Source: Chitinophagaceae bacterium (GTDB lineage Bacteria; Bacteroidota; Bacteroidia; Chitinophagales; Chitinophagaceae). Taken from it: 64,000 bases of DNA. Under the pieces are notes generated by a model, which saw only the letters and a list, made by a program, of their open reading frames with translations, was not told the DNA's origin and did not search any database. How positions within the stretch are numbered: the first letter of the stretch is position 1; the number at the start of each line of letters is the position of its first letter. The stretch is from contig JANPZZ010000001.1 in assembly GCA_024707305.1 (NCBI GenBank), positions 178,872 through 242,871 of the forward strand, written 5' to 3'. Below, in pieces: positions 41,234 to 52,970 of the stretch. The position numbers and the translations under genes were made by a program.

Positions 41234-41929
41234 ATGAAAAATTAAGACAACGCTTTGCATCCTTACAATTTTGACTTTACTGAACTGCTCAACCAATGCA
41301 CAGCAACCAACAAATGAAGTGAAAATTGTTGGGCAAATGAAAAACGTAATGTGGAAGGGGGAACTCTATGGAAACATAGACCTGGATACCATTGCCTATA
41401 AGACAAACCTGTATGGACTCGGGCCAGTGGAATATTTAACAGGTGAGGTTTTAATTATTGACGGCAGGTCGTATAAATCTGTTGTGACTTCAGATACGAC
41501 CATGAAAGTGGAGGAGACTTATCGCATGAAAGCTCCGTTTTTTTTGGATATGCCAACATTGCAACCTGGACGGAACACAGTTTGCCCGACAGTGTTCAGA
41601 CCATTCAACAGTTGGAAGCCTTTCTCGACAAAGTAACAAAAGATGCGCCCCGGCCTTTTATGTTCAAACTTTTGGGAACAGTTGAACAGGCAACCATTCA
41701 CATTGTAAACCTTCCGAAAGGTTCAAAAGTGAGTTCGCCAGACGATGTCCATAAAGGACAGAAGAATTACGAAATCAAAAACGAACAGGCAGACATTATA
41801 GGATTCTTTTCAACCACACATAAGGCTATTCTGACGCATCACGACAGCTTTTTGCATATGCACCTAATCACAAGTGACAGGCAAAAAATGGGGCATTTGG
41901 ATAAGTTTTATTTAAGACAGGAACGATGA
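41234..41929 (+). CDS. Alpha-acetolactate decarboxylase-like lipoprotein, frameshifted
   Basis: About 232 residues. The ATG at 41234 with one A restored reads MKKIKTTLCILTILTLLNCS, a lipoprotein signal (LLNC) ending STNAQQ. The body matches the acetolactate decarboxylase family: GLGPVEYLTGEVLIIDGRSY, then, after a break near 41545, a C-terminal metal site HHDSFLHMHLITSDRQKMGH then LD, where HxH and the later His are the zinc ligands. The known enzyme converts acetolactate to acetoin in the cytosol, so an envelope-anchored form is unusual and its substrate is uncertain. It stands alone after the tRNA. Confidence 0.78.
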
Positions 41930-42013
41930 AACTTTTCCTGCCGAAAGAATAAACGAATACGCCGTACGAATCAGGTGATGGCACAAATTTGGTTTTTCTA
42001 TATAGAAAACCAC

Positions 42014-42948
42014 ATGGCGATACCGATAAAATCGTTTTTAAGAATTTTTGGGAACTGATGAAAGAGGCTTTCAAAGGCTTTCGGGACTACAGGATCACCA
42101 AATTAAGCGGTTCGCTGGCGTATTCCACTGTGTTCTCAATGGGGCCTTTTGCTGGTGGTTATTATCTCTTTATGCGGCTTATTTCTGAAAAGGGAGGCCA
42201 TTGAAGGGGAAGTGCAGGCGGTGCTGGAACAATTCATGGGTCGCGATGCCGCGTCACAACTGGAAGATGTGATCAAAAATGCCTCCTTGGGGGAATAAAA
42301 AAGCACCACAGCGCTCATCATAGGAATCTTTGCGCTGTTTATCGGCGCTACTACCATGTTTGCCGAAATTCAGAGTTCAGTGAACTATATCTGGGGCTCA
42401 AACCCAAACCCACGCGTGGTCTTCGTAAATTTATCCGCGATCGTTTTCTATCTTTTTCGGTTATTGTCAGCCTCGGTTTTCTGTTGCTGGTTTCGCTTGT
42501 TATCAGTGGGATAGTAGAAGCGTTCATCAACCGTCTCAGGGGCTGGTATCCGGATACGGCAGTAACCTTGTTTTACATTCTCAACATTATCTTTAGTCTC
42601 GGCCTCAGCATGCTGATTTTTGCTGTTATTTTTAAAGTGCTGCCAGACGCAAAAATCCGCTGGAAAGATGTGTTTGTGGGCGCGCTGTTCACCTCGTTGT
42701 TGTTTATGCTCGGCAAAACCGGGCTGTCGCTGTATATTTCCAACTCAAACGTTGGCAGTACTTACGGTGCTGCGGGTTCACTGGTGATTTTACTGTTATG
42801 GGTTTATATTTCATCAATCATACTTTACCTGGGCGCTAATTTTACGAAGGCCTACGCATTGAAGTTTGGGGGATCCATTGAAGCAACGGATTATGCCATT
42901 CCTACCAAAGAAGTGGAACTGGAGGCAGATACAAAAGTTGTTTCTTAG
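42014..42948 (+). CDS. YihY/virulence factor BrkB family membrane protein, heavily frameshifted
   Basis: About 312 residues once four or so breaks are repaired (near 42045, 42195, 42295 and 42400). The start at 42014 assumes one T restored, giving MAIPIKSFFKNFWELMKEAF; 42058 is the alternative. Family strings are KLSGSLAYSTVFSMGPF, FIGATTMFAEIQSSVNYIWG, and SNVGSTYGAAGSLVILLLWVY then ISSIILYLGANFTKAYA. Six or so membrane helices are likely. Despite the name, these proteins have no established virulence role; the molecular function is unknown. The next gene starts 8 nt downstream. Confidence 0.85.
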
Positions 42949-42956
42949 CTTAGCGC

Positions 42957-45831
42957 ATGCGATCAATCGAACCCACCAGGAAGGAAACAGAACTCATACA
43001 ATTATTACATCAGATTCTGCCGGCAGAAAGCATCAGGAGCCGCTTAATCGACCGTATTTCTTTTGCAGCCGATGCAGGCTTTTATCATTTGATTCCAATC
43101 GCGATTTTGCAACCAGCTACTGAAGCTGAAATTGAAAAAATATTTCGATTCTCACAACAACATAAAATTCCCGTAACCTTCCGTACCGGTGGAACCAGTT
43201 TATCAGGTCAGGCAGTGACCGACGGATTACTGGTCGATCTCAGCAAATACTGGTTGAAGATCGCACCTGTGAATGATGGAAATTCAGTGCTGGTACAACC
43301 CGGCGCCATCGGTGCTGTAGTGAACAACCGATTAAAAAGCCTTTGCACGCAAAATCGGGCCTGATCCCGCAAGTATAAGCTCCGCCATGATGGGGGGCAT
43401 TATTTCAAATAATGCGAGTGGCATGTGCTGCGGCGTGGCACAAAATTCTTATCACACACTGAAACATATTCGCTTTATGTTGCCCGATGGCCGCGTATAT
43501 GATACGCGTATATCCGGCGAGGAAGAAAAATTTGAAAAAGAATGTCCTGAACTTGCGACCGTGTTGAAAACACGAAAGCAGCAAATCATGGCTGATGAAA
43601 AACTGCTGCATACCATTCGACATAAGTACCAGATTAAAAACACGGTTGGTTATGCACTCAATGCATTTGTTGACTACGGCACACCCTTGTCCATATTTGC
43701 ACACCTGCTGGTAGGTGCGGAAGGAACACTTGCATTTATTTCGGAAGCCGAATTGGAAACAGTACCTGATTATCCGTTTAAAGCAACAGGACTGCTTTTC
43801 TTCGATGACATATTTGCTGCATGCAAAGCAATACAACCATTTTCAGAACTTGGTGCACGCGCCATTGAATTGATGGATCGCTCTGCATTGCGAAGTGTTG
43901 AACATATTGCAGGCATTCCTGCGATTATCCAAACACTTCCTCCTTCAGCAGCTGCGTTGCTGATCGAATTCCAGGGCGAGTCAGAAATGGATGTGGCAAC
44001 ACAACTCATTAAAGTTCCCTACCTCTTTCCGCATTTGGCATTACTGGAGCAACCTGTGTTTTCACAGGATCCCGCCGTGCAGGCGCTCTATTGGAAAGTG
44101 CGCAAAGGATTGTTCCCATCAGTAGGTGCGGTACGTGCAAGCGGTACGACCGTCATTCTTGAAGATGTGGCTGTTCCGGTTGCGCATCTTGGTAATGCAA
44201 TCAGCGACCTGCAGGGTTTGTTTCTACAATATGGTTATCCCAATGCCATCATTTTCGGACATGCCCGCGACGGCAATATTCACTTCGTAGTAACGCAAGC
44301 GTTCGATACAGAAAAAGAAATAGAACGTTACGATCGATTTATACGTGATGTTGTCAACATCATCGTTAATAAATATAACGGTTCTTTAAAAGCAGAACAT
44401 GGTACAGGCCGTAATATGGCACCCTTTGTGAAAAACAGAATGGGGCGGAGACCTGTACCAGATTATGAAAGAAATTAAAGGTTATGCGGATCCTAACAAC
44501 CTGCTTAATCCTGGAGTGATTATTAACGAACATGCGGATGCTCATATCCGTCATTTGAAAAAACTGCCAACCGTTGAATCAGAAGTTGATACCTGTATTG
44601 AATGTGGTTTTTGTGAACATAAATGTCCAAGTCGCCATTTAACACTAACACCAAGGAAAAGAATCGTTGTAAGACGCGCACTCAAATCATTACAACACGA
44701 AGGGGAAGGTAAGCTGCACAAAGAATTGCTGCAGCAATACCAGTACGATGGCCTGGATACCTGCGCCGTTGACGGGCTATGCGCTACTGCATGTCCCGTC
44801 GATATTGATACCGGAAAACTGGTGAAACGGTTACGTTCTGAAAAACATTCAGCATTTGGCAACGGTGTAGCCAAATGGATTGCGCGGAATTTTTCATTTA
44901 TATTATCGTTGGTAAAATTTGCGTTGCGAACTGGTAATTTTCTCAATAGGATTTTCGGTAAGAAATTTATGTTCCGTTTCACCAAAATGATACGGAAAAT
45001 AATTCCTGCTTTCCCACTTTGGTCGAACCATTTGCATGCTGCACCTTCTATTAAAAAATTACAGCGTTTACATAAAGACAAATCGCCGCATTCAATCGTT
45101 TACATTCCGGCATGTATCAATCGACTGATGGGCGAAGCAAAATCCTCGCAACATGTCTCAAAACATTTCAGCGAGGTAGCATTAAAATCCGGAATTAAAC
45201 TATACATTCCTGCTGATATTGCAGGCAGTTGTTGCGGACAGATTTTCTCTTCGAAAGGATATAAGGGTGCTTATAACTTTAAAGTAAATCAGTTTATAGA
45301 AAAACTCTGGACATGGTCGGGCGAAGGTGAACGACCGGTGGTGATTGATTTTTCATCGTGCGTTTATACTGTTTTGCAATCGCCTGGTACACTTACCGAT
45401 GAGAACAGGGAACGTTTAAAGAACATGCAAATACTCGAGACGGTTCAATTCATCAAATATCACATCCTGCCAATTGCCCCGACAATCGAAAAGAAAAAAA
45501 GAAATTGTTGTGCATCCGGTTTGTTCGATGGAAAAAATGAATATGCAATCGATACTCGCGGATGTAGCTGGAGATTTTGCCGAGGAAGTAGTGATCCCTG
45601 CAAATGCGGGATGTTGTGGAATGGCCGGTGACCGTGGTTTTCTTTTTTCCTGAACTAACGGCGTCTGCAAGTGCAGCCGAAGCTGCTGAAGTGCAGGAAG
45701 CAAATGGCGAAGGTCATTATTCCACCAGCAAAACCTGTGAAATCGCCCTTTCAGATGCGTCTGGAAAAGAGTACCAAAACATCATCCGGTTGGCAAATGA
45801 ATGTATTAAACCACCATCTCGCAGCAAATAA
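42957..45831 (+). CDS. FAD- and Fe-S-binding oxidoreductase, D-lactate dehydrogenase (Dld-II) type, frameshifted
   Basis: About 958 residues in three parts. The FAD-binding_4 domain has FRTGGTSLSGQAVTDG and MMGGIISNNASGMCCGV. The FAD-oxidase C domain has RAIELMDRSAL, FGHARDGNIHFV and LKAEHGTGRNMAPFV. The Fe-S part has two ferredoxin clusters (CIECGFCEHKCPSR, and CAVDGLCATACPVD) and CCG domains, the last reading AGCCGMAGDRGF after correction. Breaks are near 43350, 44440, 45510 and 45640. The AGDRG-type CCG end is what I associate with D-lactate dehydrogenases that feed the respiratory chain; glycolate or 2-hydroxyglutarate oxidation are alternatives. It is in the same direction as yihY, 8 nt apart. 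Confidence 0.87.
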
Positions 45832-45879
45832 CTCTCCAACAAAACACGTATTCACCATCCTAGACCCAGCTTATCGCAG

Positions 45880-45912
45880 CATTTTTCCCGGCGTATTGCG
45901 CCGGGAAAAATG
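45880..45912. other. Perfect 14-bp hairpin without a T tail
   Basis: CATTTTTCCCGGCG (45880-45893) and CGCCGGGAAAAATG (45899-45912) flank TATTG. The T-run lies in the 5' arm and A-run in the 3' arm, the reverse of a plus-strand terminator. It lies 49 nt after the dehydrogenase stop; role unclear. Confidence 0.6.
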
Positions 45913-45986
45913 TGTGCAACCCAAACAACTTTCTAAATCGTCAGTTTTTTTTCCTGATTTCGATAATCAATGAAAACTTGCCACGG

Positions 45987-45994
45987 TACCTTTG
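45987..45994 (+). promoter_or_regulatory. Bacteroidota minus-7 element (TACCTTTG) for the ankyrin-DUF2271-PepSY operon
   Basis: TACCTTTG matches TAnnTTTG about 86 nt before the ankyrin-protein start. No Fur box was identified by eye. Confidence 0.5.
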
Positions 45995-46079
45995 CAAAAC
46001 TCAGAATTAGGGGATGTATTGCATTCTATTCTGTTGATTATCAATGTTATAATTAAAAAATTCAGGATTTAATAAAACG

Positions 46080-47565
46080 ATGAACATGAGAAAACTGGTC
46101 GCGGCATTATTCATTTTAGGAACCCTGACTGCCCAGGCGCAGAAAAATGTGTTCCTGGAACAGTCGTTCTGGAAGGAAAATCCCTCAGTAGAAACGGTGA
46201 AAGCAGCGATAGCGCAAGGCAACGATCCACACGCATTTAATCCTTCTTCATTTGATGGCATCACACTGGCCATAAACAACGGTGCCCCAAATGAAACGGT
46301 GAAATACCTGTTGGAACTGCCAGGAAGTTCGGTAAACCGTGTAACGCACGATAGCCGTATCTACCTGCATTGGGCAGGAAGCAAGGGAAATGTGGAACTG
46401 GTAGAATACCTGCTCGCTAAAGGGGCTAATCTCGACCATGAAGACAGTCGCGGTACATTACCTGTTGCATACGCAGCCAACGGCGGACAGGTAAATCCAG
46501 CCCTGTATGAAGCATTTTTTAAAGCGGGTGTTGATCCAAAGAAAAAAATACAAAGGAGCTAACCTGCTTTTGCTGACTATTGCCAACGACAGGGATTTGA
46601 AACTCGCGAGTTATCTCGAAACAAAAGGTTTGTCGCTAAAAGATAGAGATGAGGATGGCGCTACTGCGTTCGACTATGCAGCGCGCGCGGGTAATATCGA
46701 ATTGCTCAAAAAATTGTTGGAGAAAGGAGTGACGTTTACGGACAACGCTTTGATCATGGCGGCACAAGGTACACGTAGAGGTGCGAATCCAATTGAAGTT
46801 TACCAATTCCTGGTAGATGAGTTGAAGATGAAGCCAACCGCACAAAGTGCGAATGGCGAAAACATATTGCATATCCTTGTAAAAAAGCCAAACCAACAAC
46901 CCATCATCTATTATTTTCTTGCGAAGAATGTGGATGTAAACCAGCAGGACAATGAAGGCAACACGGTATTTGCAAATGTTGCTGGCACTTCTGATCTTTC
47001 ATTGTTGTCTGTTCTTCTTCCCAAAATACAAAACATAAATGCTGTAAATAAGAAAGGGGAAACGGCGCTATTCAATGCTGTTAGATCCGCGATACCCGAA
47101 GTAGTGCAGGTATTACTGAAAAATGGCGCAGATGCGAAAATCGTTGATAAGGCAGGTAATAACCTTGCTTACCACCTGGTGCAGTCGTATCGCAGTGTAA
47201 GACCCGGCAGTGAAACGACCGAATTTACCGATAAAGTGAAACTGCTGCAGGCTGCTGGTTTGGATTTTACAGCGCCACAAAAAGACGGCAGCACATTGTT
47301 TCACACAGCAATTATGAAAAACGACATCAACCTGCTGAAACTGATCGCCGATTTGAATGTTGACGTGAATGCAAAAAATAAAGATGGTTTAACAGCACTG
47401 CATCGCGCTGCAATGATTGCAAAAGATGAAAAGGTATTGAAATACCTGTTGTCGATCGGTGCAAAAAAAGATATCAAAACTGAATTCGACGAAACAGCGT
47501 TTGACCTTGCCAGCGAAAACGAATTTCTTTCTAAAAACAAAGTGAACGTTTCATTCTTACAATAG
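46080..47565 (+). CDS. Secreted ankyrin-repeat protein, frameshifted
   Basis: About 495 residues. The signal peptide is MNMRKLVAALFILGTLTAQ then AQ (start at 46080, or 46086). Ankyrin repeats fill the rest: HWAGSKGNVELVEYLLAKGA, AFDYAARAGNIELLKKLLEK, ALFNAVRSAIPEVVQVLLKN and LHRAAMIAKDEKVLKYLLSI are clear examples. A break near 46548 splits repeats three and four. Ankyrin proteins bind other proteins. DUF2271 starts 5 nt after its stop, so it belongs to the iron-uptake operon that follows. I recall the same pairing in other Bacteroidota. Confidence 0.88.
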
Positions 47566-47570
47566 ATATA

Positions 47571-48051
47571 ATGAAAAAGACTAATCGTATTTTCCGTATT
47601 CCTCTTGATTGTGAGCACAGGTTTTGCCCAAAAAGCCGCCACCACAAAGTATAAGGTGATGGTACAAATGGCAAACTATACAGGGGAGGGGGCTTATGTT
47701 GTTTTGTCACTGATCGACAGCAAAGGCGCCTATGAAAAAACGCTTTATGTAATGGGGCCCGATAAACAGTGGTATAATACATTAAAAGAGTGGAATAAAT
47801 TCCAGGCGAAGAAACCCATTGAACTTAGTGGCATCACTGGAGCATCTGTTACCGGTGGCGATCGCGGTATTTGCGTGATTGAGATCGATAACGCAAAAAT
47901 CGATAAGGGCTACAAACTCCGTTTTGAAACCGCGGTGGAAGACAAAGAATATTATCAAAAAGATGCGGAAGTGCCGCTGACCAGTGAACGACTTTCAGGT
48001 AAAACTGAAGGCAAAGGTTATATCCGGTATGTAAGGATCAGCGCCAATTAA
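47571..48051 (+). CDS. DUF2271-like periplasmic protein, frameshifted at the signal peptide
   Basis: About 160 residues. The ATG at 47571 with one extra A removed reads MKKLIVFSVFLLIVSTGFAQ, a signal peptide. The mature domain has VMVQMANYTGEGAYVVLSLI, KTLYVMGPDKQWYNTLKEW, SGITGASVTGGDRGICVIEI and ends RYVRISAN, in keeping with DUF2271, though I rate the family call as probable rather than certain. DUF2271 proteins occur beside PepSY reductases; their role is unknown, possibly handling flavin or redox partners. It is 14 nt before the PepSY-flavoreductase gene. Confidence 0.75.
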
Positions 48052-48065
48052 TCACATTCTTTCAA

Positions 48066-50271
48066 ATGACCATTTCAATCTGGAGATACAGTCACCTGGC
48101 ATTGGCTGTATCTTCCTTTTTATTTGTTGCTCTCGCATCGGTTACTGGTATCATTCTTTCAGTAGAGTCGGTTCAGGAGAATTCGTATTCTTATCAAATT
48201 GAGGATCTTGATGAAATACAGCTGAGCGAGGTATTACCTGTACTGATTGAAAAATATCCGGAGATCACTGAATTAAAAGTGGATGAACGTGGATATGTTT
48301 CGTTAAAGGGCTTTGACATTGAAGGGGAGAAGATTGATGCGTTCATTGATCCTAAATCGGGTGCCATACTGGGTCAGCCACAGGAACAATCTGATTTTTA
48401 TAAATGGGTTACGGCACTGCACCGATCGTTATTTTTAAAAGAGATTGGTCGTTTCTTTATCGGACTTACTGCGTTTCTCTTATTACTCATTACGATATCC
48501 GGAATCATACTGGTGGTAAAACGTCAGCATGGGTGGAAGCGATTCTTCAACAAAATTTCCCGCGATTCTTTTTTCCAGTACTATCATGTGGTATTGGGTC
48601 GGCTTTCATTAATTCCCATTTTCATTCTGGCGCTTACCGGTACCTGGCTTTCGCTGGTACGTTTTGGTGTTATTGCTGAAGAAAAAAATTACACATGAAA
48701 TAAAGGCGCCGGCATCTGAAGTTCCAGATGAAAGAACTGCAGTTGCCGATTTCAGCATCATGCAGCAAACAACGCTCGCACAGGTAAACAGTATTGAATT
48801 TCCATTTGTTGATGACGATCCTGAAGAATACTTTACACTGAAACTAAAGGATCGTGAGATTGTACTTAATCAGTTTGATGGCAGCATTCTCAGTGAAATA
48901 AATAGCCCTGCATCGGCATCACTCACAACGCTTAGTTTGAATCTTCATACCGGTAAAACGAGCATCATCTGGGCCATCATCATTGGAATTGCTTCTATTA
49001 ATATTTTGTTCTTTATCTATTCAGGTTTTGGCATCACGTTGCGTCGCCGTAAACACAGGATTCAAAATAAATACAAAGCTGCCGAGGCGAATTATGTAAT
49101 TCTTGTTGGTTCTGAAAATGGGAGCACACTTTTTTTCGCAGGCAGCATTCACCAACAACTGCTGGCGCAGAAAAAACTAAGTTATCTCGGCGAGTTAAAT
49201 GGATATACGTCATTCCCAAAAGCGGAACATCTGATTATTTTCACTTCTACCTATGGATTGGGAGATGCTCCTGGTAATGCAAGTCATTTTTCAAAACTGC
49301 TTGCCAGCATTCCGCAGGATCATCCCGTGAAGGTTTCGGTTGTGGGGTTTGGTTCGTATGCCTATAAAGACTTCTGTGCCTATGCGCAGGAAATAGATGA
49401 GCAACTGTCTAACCAATCATGGGCGGAGCCATTTTTGGAAATGCATACGGTGAACGATAAATCGCCAGTAGAATTTACGGAATGGGTAAAAAAATGGAGT
49501 GAAAAGACAGGGTTGGTATTAACAACAACCGCTGCAAGTTATAATCCCACACCCGCAGGCCTGCATAAATTCAGGGTGATTGCAAGAACAACTGTGAGTG
49601 GCCCGGATGAAAGTTTTATCATTACCCTTCAGCCTTTGAAATCTACCCGTTTCATTTCTGGCGATCTGTTGGCGATCTATCCTGCAGGCGATCATCGTGA
49701 AAGGTTTTATTCTATTGGAAAAATGGATGGCAATATCCAGTTGGTGGTGAAATACCATCAAAATGGAATTGGTTCGGAATTTCTGAATGCTCTCACGACA
49801 GGAGCAACCATTGAAGGGCGTATCAGTGCGAGCACTGATTTTCATTTCCCTGCTAAAGCACCGGCTGTGATTATGATATCAAATGGAACCGGCATCGCGC
49901 CATTCCTCGGTATGCTGCAGGAAAACGTGAATAAAACAGCAACGCGTCTATATGCCGGATTCAGAAAAGAAACCGCGTTAACAAATGGCTATCGGAAATT
50001 CGCAGACGAACAGATAAAGGAAGGTCGTCTTCAATCATTACAGTTAGCTTTTTCCCGGGAAGGAAATCAATGCTATGTGATGGATCTGATTAAACAGGAT
50101 GCTGATTTTTTTGCAACGCAACTGGAAAATAGTGCCGTTATCATGATCTGCGGATCCTTAAATATGCAACGTGATGTGGAAGCTGTAATATCAGGCATCT
50201 GCTTTGCGCGTCACAAAAAGCAAATTGAAGACTATAAAAAGAACGGACAAATCCTGACAGATTGTTATTAG
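48066..50271 (+). CDS. PepSY-TM reductase fused to flavodoxin and NADPH-flavin reductase domains, frameshifted
   Basis: About 735 residues after one correction near 48685. The N-terminal part is a PepSY-associated four-helix membrane protein: LALAVSSFLFVALASVTGII, then a periplasmic PepSY region, ALHRSLFLKEIGRFFIGLTA, VVLGRLSLIPIFILALTGTW and, further on, TSIIWAIIIGIASINILFFI. Histidines in HRS and YYHV could bind haem. A flavodoxin domain follows (VILVGSENGSTLFFAG, FTSTYGLGDAPGNASHF), then an FNR/CysJ-like domain with FAD site RFYSIG and NADPH site SNGTGIAPFLGML, ending YKKNGQILTDCY. The design suggests electrons pass from NADPH via FAD and FMN to a membrane haem and then to periplasmic ferric siderophore. 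It is placed before the TonB receptor and DUF4374 genes, as XusC-like. Confidence 0.87.
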
Positions 50272-50330
50272 GTGCGTTTGCGGATTCATGTTCAGACATC
50301 CGCGTAATCTGTGGATAGATCTGCGAAAAT

Positions 50331-50377
50331 AATTTTTCAATTTATCAGGATCCGCGTAATCTGTGTATAGATCTGCG
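50331..50377 (+). repeat. 47-bp dispersed element, copy 2
   Basis: The reverse complement of this segment matches 7811-7857 at 46 of 47 positions. Related words (AATCTGTGGATAGATCTGCG at 50308-50326, AATCTGTGGGAAA at 50379) extend the element on both sides to about 50290-50420. It fills the gap between the reductase and receptor genes. Confidence 0.9.
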
Positions 50378-50524
50378 ATAATCTGTGGGAAACCCTCTGC
50401 CCCTTAGGAAATTTCCGGATTATGAAACAGTCTTTCCCATATTAGGAAATCATCCTTCTGACCTTTGCGGTTGTATTGGAAGTGTAAAATTTCGTAACAG
50501 AAAACCGTTAAACCACCGCATCGG

Positions 50525-52961
50525 ATGATCGACAAAAAATTTCTCAAAAACACATTCTTTTTAATATTTATACTAATAACTGTTCGGGGTTTTTCGCAAC
50601 AACAACCAACAGGAACGATAAAGGGTTTTGTAAAAAACGAATCTAATCAGCCAGCCGCTGGCGCTACCGTTTCTATCCATATTTTAAATCTGCATGTAAT
50701 TGCAGGAGACGATGGTTCATTCTCTTTTTCCATTCCCGCCGGTACCTATCAATTCGTTTGCACCAATTCAGGATATGAACCTGTTGCACAAAAACTTTCC
50801 GTTAAAGCAGGTACAACAACCACCGCCGATTTCTCTTTGAAAAAACGCGTGTATGGTGAAATGAAGGAAGTGAAAGTAACCGGCATGTCAGAAAAACGGA
50901 AAATCGAAACACAGGGGTTTGCGGTAAATGTAGTGGAAACAAAAGAGTCTGCACTTCGCAATTTTCAGACAAATGAATTACTCGATCGTTCGGTGGGCGT
51001 ACGTGTTCGACAGAATGGAGGTCTGGGTGCCGCTGTAACCTACAATCTCAACGGAATGTCGGGAAATTCTGTTCGTATTTTTATTGATGGTATTCCTGTA
51101 TCAACTTATGGCCCTTCATTTAGTCTGAATAGCATACCGCCGGCACTGATTGAGCGCATTGAAGTTTATAAAGGTGTAATTCCCGCTCATCTTTCGGATG
51201 ATGCGCTTGGTGGTGCCATCAATGTAATTCTGAAAAAAGGGGCACGCCAGAGCCTGAACGCTTCGGTTTCTTATGGTTCATTTAATACCTTCCAGGCCAA
51301 TGCAAGTGGCATCTTCAGAAATAAAGACAATGGCTTTACTGTAAAGTCCTCCGGCTTTTACAATCGCTCGGATAATGATTACGAAGTCTGGGGGAAAATT
51401 CGTACGCAATATTTTACCAAATGGCCGATACGATTATGTACGTGCAAAAAGATTCAATGATGCCTATCGCTCTGTTGGCGGATTGGTAGAAGCAGGTTTT
51501 ACGGATGTTAAATGGGCAGATCATTTTCTAATTGGGTACAATGTCTCCGACGACTACAACGAGATTCAACATGGCACGTACATGTCCATTCCTTACAAAG
51601 GACGATTTACAGAAGCACAGGCACATGTAATCAGCCTGAATTATCGCAAGCGTGACTTTTTGACGAATGGACTTGAGTTTACGTTTAATGGAATGTATAG
51701 CATGCGCAACGAAGTGGTAACGGATACCGTCCGTTGGAATTACAACTGGTTTGGTGAAAAGAGTCTGGGACTTTCCGGCGAGCCTATACTACGCCCGGGT
51801 GGTGCACAGCAGGGTGCTCCAACTATCAATCATATTGATCGAAAGATTACCACCTTCCGTAGTGGTTTAAATTATGATATTGGCAGTAATCACAAGATTA
51901 TATTCAATCATATCTATTATAAAATTGACCGGGAGGAACAGGATATGATGCGCAGTGCGATTGAACGCGAATTTATCGGTACGCGGGACCTTTTAAAAAA
52001 TATTAGTTCAATCGCCTGGGAATCGAAAGCATTTGGGTCACGTTTTCGTTCCAGTTTATTTGGGAAATATTACCAGCAACAAATTGAGCGCATGAACCCA
52101 TTGTTGCGTAACGAGAATGGCCAGATGGTGAAATATGAAGAACATACAGACAGCAAAAAGACTGCAACAGGCTACGGGCTCGCCCTTTCTTACGCGGTGA
52201 GCTCAAAACTGATGATCCTGACATCAGCAGAACGTGCGGTTCGCTTGCCTTCAGAAAGTGAGGTGTTTGGAAGCCCCGGCGATAATATCACCGAGAATAT
52301 GGGTATTAATCCTGAGGTAAGTAACAACATTAATCTCGGAATTAAAACCGGGCCATTCCTTTTTGACAAACATCGCATTACTGTTTCTGTAAACGGATTT
52401 ATCCGCGACACACGCGACAAGATTGTACAACGCATCAATCCCCGTTTAAATGATGCTGTACAAACAAATCCTTATGAAAACCTTGGTAAAACAAAGTCGA
52501 TTGGATTTGAATCAGAAATTAAATATGCTTACGATAATAATCTGCAGGTAAACATCAATTTTTCAAAATTCAATTCTGTATTCAATCTTAAGGAAGACCA
52601 GAATGGAAGACCTTATGAATATTACAATCAACAATTGCCAAATGAACCCTGGTTTACTGTAAACAGTTCAGTCCAGTACACACTGCGTAATCTCCTGCAA
52701 AAAGAATCTGCACTCACAGTTTACTATAATCTCGGTTTTGTTGAAAGATTTTATACAACATGGCTGGTGATAGAAGATTTCAGAACTCCGCGCCAGTTGA
52801 TACAGGATTTGGGAGTCAGCTATCTGTTTCCCAATAAAAAATTCGTGATTAGTGCCGATGCCCGCAACATTTTCGACCAACAGGCATATGACAATTTTGC
52901 TGTGCAAAAACCCGGACGTGCTTTTTATCTCAAACTCAACTATACCCTTAATAATTTTTAA
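50525..52961 (+). CDS. TonB-dependent receptor (siderophore/XusA-like), frameshifted
   Basis: About 812 residues. A signal peptide (NTFFLIFILITVRGFSQ) precedes a carboxypeptidase-regulatory-like domain (GTIKGFVKNESNQPAAGATV to KLSVKAGTTTTADFSLKK). The plug has NELLDRSVGVRVRQNGGLGA, SVRIFIDGIPVSTYG and IEVYKGVIPAHLSDDALGGA. The 22-strand barrel follows, ending FYLKLNYTLNNF with a terminal Phe. A break near 51405 splits the barrel (VWGK/IRTQYFTKWPIR against the frame with NGRYDYVRAKRF). It takes up a ligand across the outer membrane using TonB energy. The ligand is probably a ferric siderophore, from the neighbouring DUF4374 and PepSY genes. The sequence 51540-52961 is the source of part of the inverted copy at the window end. 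Confidence 0.9.
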
Positions 52962-52970
52962 AAAAACCAG

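Noticed and set aside
42014..42948. Virulence factor BrkB or ribonuclease BN
   Set aside because: These old names for the YihY family are not supported by function; only family membership is claimed.
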